64,000 nt of DNA from an uncultured Pirellula sp. (GTDB taxonomy: Bacteria; Planctomycetota; Planctomycetia; Pirellulales; Pirellulaceae). The notes beneath the pieces are model-generated. The model was given only the letters and a program-made list of their open reading frames with translations, did no database searches and was not told where the DNA came from. Position numbers and translations under genes: made by a program. The DNA is taken from positions 62,001 through 126,000 of the forward strand of contig CAIOHR010000058.1 of NCBI GenBank assembly GCA_903858115.1, in the 5' to 3' direction. Positions 10,301 to 17,633 of the stretch are shown piece by piece. Position 1 is the stretch's first letter. Every line of letters begins with the position of its first letter.

Positions 10301-11043
10301 CTCTCGGAAGCATCGATGACGGCGTTCCCGTCGGAGTCGGGCCTAATGGGGAGCCCATCCTTTCTCCGATCATTAATCGTACACTCCTTCAAACCCGCGT
10401 TACGGCTTACGACGGTCAAACGGTTGTCCTCGGTGGGTTGATTCAGAAATCCCGCAGTACGCGTGCTCGCCGAGTTCCATGGCTCAGCGACATTCCAATC
10501 GCTGGCATGCTATTCCGTTTTGACTCAGAAGCGGAAAGTAGATCTGAATTGATCGTTATCATGACACCCCGGCTGATCAATCCTAATGATTCTGACAAGC
10601 TTGATATGCTCAAGCAGGTCGAAACTTCGAGAATGAGTTGGTGTATGGCTGACATTCTCAACATTCATGGTGACGTTGGGTTGTCTCCAGGCAATGGGTT
10701 GTGGGGCCCGGCAGCGTCTCCTGTGATCTTCCCCGATCTGCAGCCAAGTGCGGAATTCGATCCAATTCAAAATCCAAACTTGCTCATGGGCGAACCAGAG
10801 GGGATGCCCTCTTTGATTCAAGAAGTTCCCGTTATGAGCGAACCTGGCGCCGGACGAACGTTCCTGAGAAATTCACCAGATGGGACTAACAACGGACCGG
10901 CTGTCAACACAGCAGTGCCCATTCAGAACTCTTCGTATCAACTCCCTCCAGCGAACGGTCAGCAGATGACCAATGGGATTAGTCAAGCGTCTTACCAGCC
11001 TGTTGGCCCGAATGCACGCGTGGCCAACCAAGGCAGTAGGTAA
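7387..11043 (+). CDS. Secretin, GspD/PilQ family outer-membrane channel
   Basis: 1218 residues if translation starts at GTG 7387, which is preceded by AAGGAA at good spacing; an upstream in-frame start (7333) would place residues before the signal peptide. After the signal peptide come several secretin N-type (ring-building) repeats, recognisable near residues 329, 401, 485, 603 and 702 by (I/L)K(I/V)F-type strands followed by a helix. The fourth-to-fifth spacing includes a Gln/Gly-rich insert around residue 520. The C-terminal pore domain runs from about 789 (VEMLVAEVTL) to 1060, with the typical VPWLSDIPIAGMLF and MTPRLI motifs. A 150-residue Pro/Asn-rich tail follows. Family knowledge: secretins form multimeric outer-membrane pores for type II secretion or type IV pili. 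No other secretion gene is adjacent; the next gene encodes a lipoprotein. Confidence 0.93.
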   Translation: MKKTFFLGFARNTVTMLASVAFVSSTMGQIPTTVGRGGATANGTASLPSNNAAIDARLQIYDLPADVIGTTAAQLQLQYASDKRIRITTEPGTGRLMVLAPEAQQQAISQFVSTIRANHPSSRPNAPVTIQQSNYKLQRVSTKQFEEAIGRLAGNRMTTVELGNGVVSLRMVTQSGPQELMQIERPSGTVRLSGAPSSVLAWNQVIAAIDLGQSDPNRPTQIVPMNPATPERIERAVRLVRFASYQQQGNNPQEDETGVAQLGQGRPGDQAMAIGTPEGIAGTGLIGEVDISFVNEMGLVIVKGAKKDVERVLEVIDKIKKQSAETQPDIELKMLKYVNSQALEVIIRQINTDVFQPRQGSVNITALGQPNALLLIGRKEAMKSLIDLIDKLDTPLDENSQLRVFNLLHTSSLDAVTLVQNFFSDGATTGAGAGTTDRVGLNTRVKVVADGRTNSLIVQASPRDLAEVANLIQQIDVESTSAESQIKIFPIKNAVASELQTILANAIGGQSIGGAATQGQGQQGNQQGGAQGATGAPRTPSAKLTVAPRDENGKTVDSGILSGVVVTNSPSINALVVRAPAKSMPLIGALIEQLDQLPNTEARIKVFPVINGDATSLTTTLQQIFGIQPTTTTGAGTQNAVTLGLLGLANLTTGGENSLVPLRLSTDNRTNSIIASGSASDLEVIEAVLYRLDDKAGSQRSNEVVWLRNTTSDFVTQALTSLLNTQRQFLQQQRTATNGQGGALISIVEQFDREIFIASEPSTNSILISATPRYMDQIRQVVTQLDRQLPMIAVEMLVAEVTLDDNFEMGTEFGLQDSLLFDRGSASRGTLASPAFNIATPPPGNNVTAGRPQNVAGQGTTGFNLGRSNTNLGYGGLVLAAGSESVNILFRALQDANRLQILSRPNLLTIDNNVSVVSIGSVVPRIVSTTPNQFGQVNVNVSDTPVGLSMQIQPRTNQDGLINMIVAVERSALGSIDDGVPVGVGPNGEPILSPIINRTLLQTRVTAYDGQTVVLGGLIQKSRSTRARRVPWLSDIPIAGMLFRFDSEAESRSELIVIMTPRLINPNDSDKLDMLKQVETSRMSWCMADILNIHGDVGLSPGNGLWGPAASPVIFPDLQPSAEFDPIQNPNLLMGEPEGMPSLIQEVPVMSEPGAGRTFLRNSPDGTNNGPAVNTAVPIQNSSYQLPPANGQQMTNGISQASYQPVGPNARVANQGSR

Positions 11044-11097
11044 TCCATTTTCGACTCACTAGCTGGATCTCCAAGACTACCAAGGATGGTAAGCCAA

Positions 11098-12225
11098 ATG
11101 AAAACACTTCTACGCAACTATCGTTCCCTAGGTATCCTGTCACTTCTAGGCGTGATAACCTTGAGTGGCTGTGCTTCGTTCACCGAAACCGACACGAAAA
11201 AGAAGAAAAAGGACAAGAGTTGGTATTCCTTCAAGAAGAAGGAATATCAAGTTCCGCAGGCGGTAAATGTCACGTGGGCCTATGATCTTTTGACGGTTCC
11301 TGGCAAGCCTGCAACGAGAGGCTTTGGTGGTCGCTTCTATTTCTACAATGAGAAGACCCAAGCGATCCCTGTTGATGGTGAACTGATGGTTTACGGTTTT
11401 GACGATACGCGAGGATCCACTGATACGATGGATTTGAACCAGGCATCGAAACGATTCAAATTCACGGCGGAACAATTGACATCCCACTTTTCTGAAGGCC
11501 AATTGGGTGCGTCGTACAGTGTTTGGATTCCGTGGGACGCCGCTCCAGGGGATCAGAAGAAAATCATGCTGATTCCAACTTTCATCGCCAAAGACGGCAA
11601 GTTAGTCCGAGGAGCCGCGGCCACTTTGAATTTGCCTGGCAAACCTAGGGTATCCGAGTCCGATAGCATCTCGCAAGCAGCGGCTACCTTTACGCAGGGT
11701 CAGAGGTCTGAAGTCACTCAAGCCGTTCAGCACACACCGAGACAACCAGGTGTCGGCATTACGACCATCAACTTGCCTCATCGGTCGACGGCTGCCCGCA
11801 CTCCATCAGGAGCACTGGACTTAACAGCTGCTTTGGAGAGAGTAGAGGCATTAAGGGCTGAACAGTTAGCTAGAGACAATGCCGACTACCTACAACCGAT
11901 GATCACAAATTCAGTGATTCAACCAATCCCCTTTGCTGCGTCGCCGGTTGGATCCCAGGAAGAAAAATTGATCGGCAATAGTCGCCCTGGTACGCCATCG
12001 GTTCCAAACAAAGCGATGTTCAATTCCCCTAGTCCCATCAAGGAACCCGGCAAGATTCAATTTCAAAGAATTGAATCGCTCAATAGCAGCAACGCACCTA
12101 CGGGGTTTTCTGGGCCTCAATTTGCTCCGCAGGTTTCGAACGGACCACAAGTTCATTCCGCACAGAATCCACTCCTGGCTCCAACATCAGGACTCTCTCC
12201 ACAACCCTTTTATCCGACTCCGTAG
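11098..12225 (+). CDS. Lipoprotein of unknown function, next to secretin
   Basis: 375 residues from ATG 11098 (an in-frame ATG at 11086 is also possible). The N-terminus is a lipoprotein signal with lipobox LSGC and the modified cysteine at residue 25, followed by a very basic stretch (KKKKKDKSW). A folded-looking region spans about residues 55-190; the rest is Pro/Ser/Gln-rich and probably disordered. The gene starts 54 bases after the secretin stop in the same direction, so it may serve as secretin pilot or partner; that is inferred only from position. Its last 128 bases overlap the opposite-strand BON gene. Confidence 0.75.
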   Translation: MKTLLRNYRSLGILSLLGVITLSGCASFTETDTKKKKKDKSWYSFKKKEYQVPQAVNVTWAYDLLTVPGKPATRGFGGRFYFYNEKTQAIPVDGELMVYGFDDTRGSTDTMDLNQASKRFKFTAEQLTSHFSEGQLGASYSVWIPWDAAPGDQKKIMLIPTFIAKDGKLVRGAAATLNLPGKPRVSESDSISQAAATFTQGQRSEVTQAVQHTPRQPGVGITTINLPHRSTAARTPSGALDLTAALERVEALRAEQLARDNADYLQPMITNSVIQPIPFAASPVGSQEEKLIGNSRPGTPSVPNKAMFNSPSPIKEPGKIQFQRIESLNSSNAPTGFSGPQFAPQVSNGPQVHSAQNPLLAPTSGLSPQPFYPTP

Positions 12226-12949
12226 CGACGGATCCTCTCAGGGTGACAATCCCCGAATCGATGGAAGCGTCTATCGACTTCAATCGGTCGGGAAGTGGAA
12301 GCGATGTCAATCTCGATTGAATACTAGCCGCGGAAGCTAGTCGTGCAGCGTTGACGATTTCGGCGTCTGGTCGAACTATGGAACGCACTGCCTTCTTTTG
12401 AGCATTCGCTCCACCTCCGAGGTTCGCTCCCCGAAGTCCGCCAAGCCCTCCTAGACCACCTAATCCACCGAGGCCTCCTCCGAACCCACCAAGTCCGCCT
12501 AGGCCTCCACCAAATCCAGTTCCTTGACCGATTCCGCCAAACTGCCCACCGCGAGCATTCGCGCTGCCGGACGTAGTAAACTGCTGTTGAAATTGGGGCA
12601 AACGGCCGTCTGTTAAAATTGGAGAGCCGGATACTCCATTTCCGCCAAAGGTGCCAGGCAATTGACCTGTCGATCCAACCGCACCCCCGGTGCCAAAACC
12701 GCTAGAGCCAAAACCGCCGGTTCCACCTGTGCCACCGAAGCCACCCGTTCCCCCAAACCCACCTGCGCCACCAAAGCCACCTGTGCTACCCCCGAAACCG
12801 CCTGTGCCACCAAAGCCACCGGTGCCCCCACCAAATCCTCCCGTAGTTCCACCGAAGCCACCTGTCCCGCCAAACTGAGCTTGAACTATCTCCCCAGAAG
12901 ATAGCAATGAACTGACGAGGATGAATGTGAAAGTGTGAATTCTCTTCAT
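12098..12949 (-). CDS. Exported Gly-rich protein with C-terminal BON domain
   Basis: 283 residues from ATG 12949, chosen because GGAAA precedes it and it gives a clean signal peptide (MKRIHTFTFILVSSLLSSG); an upstream frame extension lacks one. Residues ~25-90 are nearly pure glycine repeats of the GGTGGFGG type, encoded by repetitive DNA at about 12690-12880; a second Gly-rich block (GGLGGLGG) follows around residue 150. The last ~85 residues form a BON domain with the pattern SIDSGIVTLRGSVATESDKR and ending VRNELVV. BON domains are associated with binding to membranes or phospholipid at the periplasmic side. The end of the BON domain is encoded antisense to the last 42 codons of the neighbouring lipoprotein gene. 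Confidence 0.8.
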   Translation of the reverse strand: MKRIHTFTFILVSSLLSSGEIVQAQFGGTGGFGGTTGGFGGGTGGFGGTGGFGGSTGGFGGAGGFGGTGGFGGTGGTGGFGSSGFGTGGAVGSTGQLPGTFGGNGVSGSPILTDGRLPQFQQQFTTSGSANARGGQFGGIGQGTGFGGGLGGLGGFGGGLGGLGGLGGLGGLRGANLGGGANAQKKAVRSIVRPDAEIVNAARLASAASIQSRLTSLPLPDRLKSIDASIDSGIVTLRGSVATESDKRVVERVLMLEPGVDSVRNELVVRSKPAEQIEAQKTP

Positions 12950-13023
12950 GGTTGCGTTTCCTATTGAATCGCACTGCTTGGAACTGGCAAAAGACGTTTG
13001 ATCCATTATCTCCACCTACACCG

Positions 13024-13048
13024 ACAGAATGCAATGCATGCATTCTGT
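13024..13048. promoter_or_regulatory. 10-bp inverted repeat in divergent intergenic region
   Basis: ACAGAATGCA and TGCATTCTGT are exact reverse complements separated by five bases. The element lies in the 379-base gap (12950-13328) between the divergent BON gene and the 13329 operon, 75 bases before the BON start. Its form fits an operator for a dimeric regulator or a small hairpin; which one cannot be told. Nothing else convincing is visible in the gap apart from a 6-bp dyad at 13141-13153. Confidence 0.35.
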
Positions 13049-13328
13049 ATTTGATAGCGAATTTTTGGATTGCTATCTGTGTATCGAAAAGTGGACCGTT
13101 GCTCCTGGATCGAGTTCAGAAACATGCGGTTCCCAACGATCAATCCTGGATTGCACCGAATTAGCATCATTCCGAGAAGTGAAAATCTTTCGATTTTCCG
13201 ACGTGAATCGGTCCTCAATTGATCTAGCAACACAAGTACCGTTCCTGGTATTTCCGCTACTTGAGCCAAAAAAGTGTAATTTGGCAAATAATTTGGTTCA
13301 TGAAAACGGACTTTCTGAGGACTAAACG

Positions 13329-14546
13329 ATGTCACTACCCGGGAATTCAAAACTCAATTCGTGTTTCGTCACGATGTTTCTGGCAATCTTTTTGAGTCTA
13401 GCCATCACACCTTCTCTTTGGTCCCAGTCTAAGTCGAAGCCATTTACCAGTTCAGATTTACAATTGAAGAATGAGCATGGCCCATGGTTGATCATGGCCA
13501 AGAACTTTGAAGGGGAAGGTGCTAAGAAAAAGGCAGTGCAACTCGCCGCTGAGCTGCGAACGGAATTCGGTCTCAAAGCTTATTGCTTGCCCAAATACTA
13601 TGACTACACGCAAACGGTTCAGGGCGCTGGGTTCGATAAAAATGGAAACGAAAAGCGTATGAAATACCTCGACGAACGTGTGATTGAAAATTGCGCTGTT
13701 CTCGTAGGTGACTTTGCAACTGTGGATGGCACTGACATCAACGATACACTCACGATGATCAAGCAGATCACCCCAAAGTTCTTTGGTACAACGGATGCCG
13801 TGGATCAAGATCCAAAGGTCAACTCTGCCGAGTATCGCAACTTCCTCAAGCGCTGGGTCGACAAAAAAGAGAAGAAGGACTTTAAGCCTGGCCCTATGGA
13901 GTTTGCTTTCAAGGCCACCAATCCACTCCTGCCTCCTGACTACTACAAATCACCCGAAGTTGATAAGTTCGTTCGCAAACTGAATGAACAGAAACCATTC
14001 AATGAAAACAACCTCCTCGAATGCAAGGGTAAGTTCACCGTACGGGTTCTTACCCTACGCGGACTAAACGCCTATCAAACTTGGGGAAGATCTGAAGAAA
14101 GCAGCGACAAAGAGCCATCCAATGCGTTAGAGAAAGCAGCGGAACAAGCTTACTTGTTTTCGCGTGCGCTCCGTTTGGCAGGCTACGAAGCCTATCAATT
14201 TCATGATCGAGACCAAAGCATTGTCGCTGTTGGCAGCTTCAATAATCTCGGTACAACCGACAGCAACAATGCGTTCGTTTACGATCCAGCGATCCTAAGT
14301 GTGGTTTCGCGATTTGCTGGAACGGGCGGTACGGTAAAGTCACAATTTGGAATATCGCAGAAGCCACGAATTCTATTTGACTTAGTCGAGCAACGTACAA
14401 TTCCCGAACTTCGTGAAGGTGATCGCAAAACTCAGCTGGAGTACTTCACGAAACTTTCGACACCTTTCGATTTGGTTCCAACTCCGATGACGGTTCCAAA
14501 ATTAGAAGCTACTTTCATGTATAACAACTTCACGATGGGGAAATAG
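13329..14546 (+). CDS. Exported protein of unknown function, first gene of lptF operon
   Basis: 405 residues. ATG 13329 is preceded by GAGGA eight bases upstream. A signal peptide (VTMFLAIFLSLAITPSLWSQ) indicates export. The segment GPWLIMAKNFEGEGAKKKA followed by ELRTEFGLKAY, and a later RLAGYEAYQFHDRDQSIVAV, look like the strand-helix-strand halves of SPOR-like domains; this is a pattern impression, not a firm assignment. It ends nine bases before the LptF/LptG permease gene, so both are likely one transcript. A periplasmic envelope role is inferred from that linkage. I do not recognise a named family. Confidence 0.75.
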   Translation: MSLPGNSKLNSCFVTMFLAIFLSLAITPSLWSQSKSKPFTSSDLQLKNEHGPWLIMAKNFEGEGAKKKAVQLAAELRTEFGLKAYCLPKYYDYTQTVQGAGFDKNGNEKRMKYLDERVIENCAVLVGDFATVDGTDINDTLTMIKQITPKFFGTTDAVDQDPKVNSAEYRNFLKRWVDKKEKKDFKPGPMEFAFKATNPLLPPDYYKSPEVDKFVRKLNEQKPFNENNLLECKGKFTVRVLTLRGLNAYQTWGRSEESSDKEPSNALEKAAEQAYLFSRALRLAGYEAYQFHDRDQSIVAVGSFNNLGTTDSNNAFVYDPAILSVVSRFAGTGGTVKSQFGISQKPRILFDLVEQRTIPELREGDRKTQLEYFTKLSTPFDLVPTPMTVPKLEATFMYNNFTMGK

Positions 14547-14555
14547 AACACCACA

Positions 14556-15692
14556 ATGACACAGATTGATCGATACGTACTGTTTCTTTACGGCCGCGTA
14601 TTTGTTATCTGCTTCTTGACGCTGTCAGGTCTTCTCGTCGTGGTACAACTTTTTACCAACGTCGATGAGTTCATGACGTTTGGAAAAGCTCGGGGCGGAT
14701 TTGTGAAGGGACTTTGGGAGTACTTTGGTCCGCAAGTGCTCAGCCTTTACGATCGCATGTGTGGACTCATCACATTGTTAGCAACGATGTTTGTCATGGC
14801 GTGGTTAGCCCGTACTAACGAACTCACAGCCATTCTTGCTGCAGGGGTCAGCAAAGGTAGAATTGTTCGTCCGCTTCTGATCGCTTCCGTTGGGATGATT
14901 ACGTTAGGGGCAATAATCCGCGAAACGCTCATCCCACAGTTCGCGTCTGTCCTCAGCAAGAGCCCGAAAGATCTCACCGGAGATGCCGAGAAACCTCTCA
15001 AGCCAACAGAAGATTATGACCAAGGTCTACTGATCGGTGGCAGAAGCCTCGTACCTGCCAAGAGACTAATTCTTCAGCCGGCATTCAAATTCAATGGACC
15101 CGTCACAGCAATCACGCGACAGATCACGGGTTACTCGGCAGAATATCAAGATGCCAATGAGAACCACCCTAACGGATACCTGCTCAGCGCATTCGCGTCG
15201 GCAGAAAGCCTAGCCGACCAACTTTCGATTCGGAACGGCGACCAAGTCTTTCTACTTCTACCGAAAGACAATCCATGGCTCGCACCATCTCAGTGCTTTA
15301 TTCCAAGCATCATCGAGTTTGATGTTCTCACGGGCGGTGGCAAAAAGCAGTTCGCATCGACAGCGGATCTGATTTGGCAAGTGAAGAATCAAGGACACCA
15401 ACCTGTAGCCGATTTGAAAGTGACCGTCCACTCTCGCTTTGTCCAGCCATTGCTAGACTTCACTCAATTGCTGATTGGTATTCCTCTCATTCTGTCCAAT
15501 ATTCATCGTAATGTTGTGAACATGATCGCTTCCTGTGTGCTGAGTTTTGCCTTATTCTTCGGAATTAGTATCGGGCTTCGCACGCTGGGCTCCAATGCAA
15601 CGCTGCTAACGCCGGCAGCAGCAGCGTGGGCTCCCCTCCTTATTTTTGCTCCCATCGCCTGGAGTCGTTCGACAGTCGCTATGGAGAGCTAA
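14556..15692 (+). CDS. LptF/LptG family permease
   Basis: 378 residues with the YjgP/YjgQ-family layout: an N-terminal start of the type IDRYVLFLYGRVF leading into helix 1, two further helices around residues 65-115 that include the typical NELTAILAAGVS motif, a periplasmic domain of about 170 residues, and three C-terminal helices. Family knowledge: LptF and LptG form the membrane part of the ABC exporter that extracts lipopolysaccharide from the inner membrane together with LptB. The window has only one such gene and no lptB. It follows the exported unknown gene by nine bases and precedes the phosphatase gene by ten, so the three probably form one operon. Confidence 0.88.
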   Translation: MTQIDRYVLFLYGRVFVICFLTLSGLLVVVQLFTNVDEFMTFGKARGGFVKGLWEYFGPQVLSLYDRMCGLITLLATMFVMAWLARTNELTAILAAGVSKGRIVRPLLIASVGMITLGAIIRETLIPQFASVLSKSPKDLTGDAEKPLKPTEDYDQGLLIGGRSLVPAKRLILQPAFKFNGPVTAITRQITGYSAEYQDANENHPNGYLLSAFASAESLADQLSIRNGDQVFLLLPKDNPWLAPSQCFIPSIIEFDVLTGGGKKQFASTADLIWQVKNQGHQPVADLKVTVHSRFVQPLLDFTQLLIGIPLILSNIHRNVVNMIASCVLSFALFFGISIGLRTLGSNATLLTPAAAAWAPLLIFAPIAWSRSTVAMES

Positions 15693-15702
15693 CAAGAAAC
15701 AC

Positions 15703-16545
15703 ATGAACTCTTCATTTGAGATTCCTAACCTCGACCATCCGTTTTTGGAAACCGCCATTCAAGCGACACAATTGGGCGCTCAAGAGCTTATTGCTAGGTT
15801 TGGAAAACGCGTCTCCGTAGAATCAAAAGGGCTGGCAAACTTTGTCTCGGAAGCCGATCTCGCTGCCGAAAAAGCAATCATTCAGCGAATTCGACAAGAC
15901 TATCCCACACACAACATGATGGCTGAAGAGTCGCAACAATCCGTCGTAACGCAAGCGGAACATCTTTGGATCATTGACCCGCTGGATGGAACAAGCAACT
16001 TTCTTCATGGGATTCCCCACTTCGCTGTTTCCATCGCATACTACCATCAAGGTCTTCCGCAACTAGGAATCGTTGCGAATCCAATCACAGGCGACTGCTA
16101 TTCAACCGTGGCCCATCAAGGGGCATGGCATGGCATGCATCGCCAAATTGTTAGTCCAGCGACGGCAATCGATCAGATCATTCTCTCCTGCGGATTCTAT
16201 TACGACCGCGGGCGAATGATGCGAGCAACACTCGATACTCTTGGTGCATTCTTTCAGAACAACATCCACGGTATGCGTCGGTTCGGCGCCGCAGCACTCG
16301 ACCTGTGCAATGTTGGCTGTGGACAATACGGACTTTTCTTTGAATACAAACTGCATCCCTGGGACTTCGCGGCAGGCCAGTTATTTGTATCGGAGGCGGG
16401 TGGTCGTGTAACCGATTGCAATAACCAACCCCTCTCGCTTAGTTCATTTAGCAGTATTTGTGCGACCAATGGAAACGTCCACGACCAAGCTCTCTCAATT
16501 ATCGGTCCTTACTGGAACGATTATGCCGAGTCACTTCTCACGTAA
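15703..16545 (+). CDS. Inositol monophosphatase family phosphatase
   Basis: 280 residues from ATG 15703, ten bases after the permease stop; upstream in-frame starts would lie inside that gene. The metal-binding motifs of the family are all present: a Glu in AEES (residues 75-76), DPLDGTSNF (D92, D95) and HPWDFAAGQ (D221) followed by EAGG. Members hydrolyse small phosphate esters such as inositol phosphate, histidinol phosphate or 3'-phosphoadenosine phosphate, using Mg2+ in the cytoplasm. The motifs do not fix the substrate. Its place behind an LptF/G permease gives no clear hint either. Confidence 0.88.
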   Translation: MNSSFEIPNLDHPFLETAIQATQLGAQELIARFGKRVSVESKGLANFVSEADLAAEKAIIQRIRQDYPTHNMMAEESQQSVVTQAEHLWIIDPLDGTSNFLHGIPHFAVSIAYYHQGLPQLGIVANPITGDCYSTVAHQGAWHGMHRQIVSPATAIDQIILSCGFYYDRGRMMRATLDTLGAFFQNNIHGMRRFGAAALDLCNVGCGQYGLFFEYKLHPWDFAAGQLFVSEAGGRVTDCNNQPLSLSSFSSICATNGNVHDQALSIIGPYWNDYAESLLT

Positions 16546-16567
16546 ATCAACGAACAGGTTATCCAGC

Positions 16568-17611
16568 CTACTCTCGTCCGAAGACAACCGGCATGATCGG
16601 CGCGAAGTGACTTGGGGCTAGGCAACTGTCGTCCTTACCTATCCCTGCAGAACGATACTGTTGCCGGTTCAAATAAGGATGGTCGAGCAATTCAGAGACG
16701 CCGGAATCGTTCAAGGGGACGTGTCGCACGCTTCCATTGCTGAATAATATATTCGCGCAGCTAATGGCATGTTCTGCTCTCGGACTTTCAGTGTCCAAGG
16801 ATGTAATGAGTAAAGTGTCTCCGATGACAGGACTCGAAAATGGCTCATTCATGGTCGGCGTTTGATAGACTCCATCAACAATAAAACCCAGACTATACGA
16901 ATAACTTCCACCCATCGTTTTTCGCCAAGACTGTTGCTGTGCCGAACTGGCTTGCAAGTATTGAGAAACGCTCGGGATCGTTATATCGAGTCTCGCAACG
17001 TTGTTGGCTGGGCACCAAACCCAACTAGGCGACTCCATGAGTTGCGCATCCTTGAGTTTCATCACATAGACCCCCGCAAACGCGAGCGGTCCTTCCAGTT
17101 CGATGCTAGGCAACTCATTCTTGGCATTCCCGTGAGCAAACCCTTGGATCGCTTCTCCAAGCTGTCGCAAGTTGTTGGCACACGACACGCGACGTGCCTC
17201 TTCCCGAGAAAACCAAACACTAGGTAGCAGCAAGCATAAGATAGTCACCCCGGCAGCCACGACGACCAAACTATCGATCCACGCCCATCTCGTTTGTCGA
17301 TTGGCACTTTCCAAAACAGCCGACATCGTCCCAAGAGAACCTGCTGACGAGGAAGGCGCGAGAGCCAACGAATCCGATTGATCAAGAATCAGGGACATCG
17401 TATCGCTTACCAAGGACCCGCTAGGTTCAAAGGTCTCTCTCATGGATTCTTGAATCGGCGAAAGCAGCGAACGCAGGTCAGCAATCCTCGATTCTAAATC
17501 TGGGTCTATCGCAGCGATGGATTCAATCTTCGATTGTTCTTCTTCAGGCAATGCCATCAGAATGTAACCCATGAGGGTTTCATCGGAGATTGTACGACTT
17601 GATGAATGCAT
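16568..17611 (-). CDS. Anti-sigma-like membrane protein with DUF1559/pilin-like C-terminus
   Basis: 347 residues from ATG 17611, 22 bases after the sigma factor stop. Residues 1-60 (ISDETLMGYILMALPEEEQ) have the look of a cytoplasmic anti-sigma N-terminus, but without the HxxxCxxC zinc motif. One membrane helix follows at about 111-134. From there the sequence mirrors DUF1559 planctomycete pilin-like proteins: LLLPSVWFSREEARRVSC, then NNLRQLGEAIQGF, and near the end HAISCANILFSNGSVR, a degenerate form of the H-X9-DG tag (here ten residues, then NG). The prepilin cleavage motif itself is absent, because the helix is internal. Role as regulator of the upstream sigma factor is inferred from order and architecture. 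Confidence 0.7.
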   Translation of the reverse strand: MHSSSRTISDETLMGYILMALPEEEQSKIESIAAIDPDLESRIADLRSLLSPIQESMRETFEPSGSLVSDTMSLILDQSDSLALAPSSSAGSLGTMSAVLESANRQTRWAWIDSLVVVAAGVTILCLLLPSVWFSREEARRVSCANNLRQLGEAIQGFAHGNAKNELPSIELEGPLAFAGVYVMKLKDAQLMESPSWVWCPANNVARLDITIPSVSQYLQASSAQQQSWRKTMGGSYSYSLGFIVDGVYQTPTMNEPFSSPVIGDTLLITSLDTESPRAEHAISCANILFSNGSVRHVPLNDSGVSELLDHPYLNRQQYRSAGIGKDDSCLAPSHFAPIMPVVFGRE

Positions 17612-17633
17612 GCTCAAGAATTTGTCGCGTTCG

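Noticed and set aside
12662..12904. Pro/Thr-rich frames opposite the Gly-rich BON gene
   Set aside because: They are the reverse complement of Gly codons and have no independent support.
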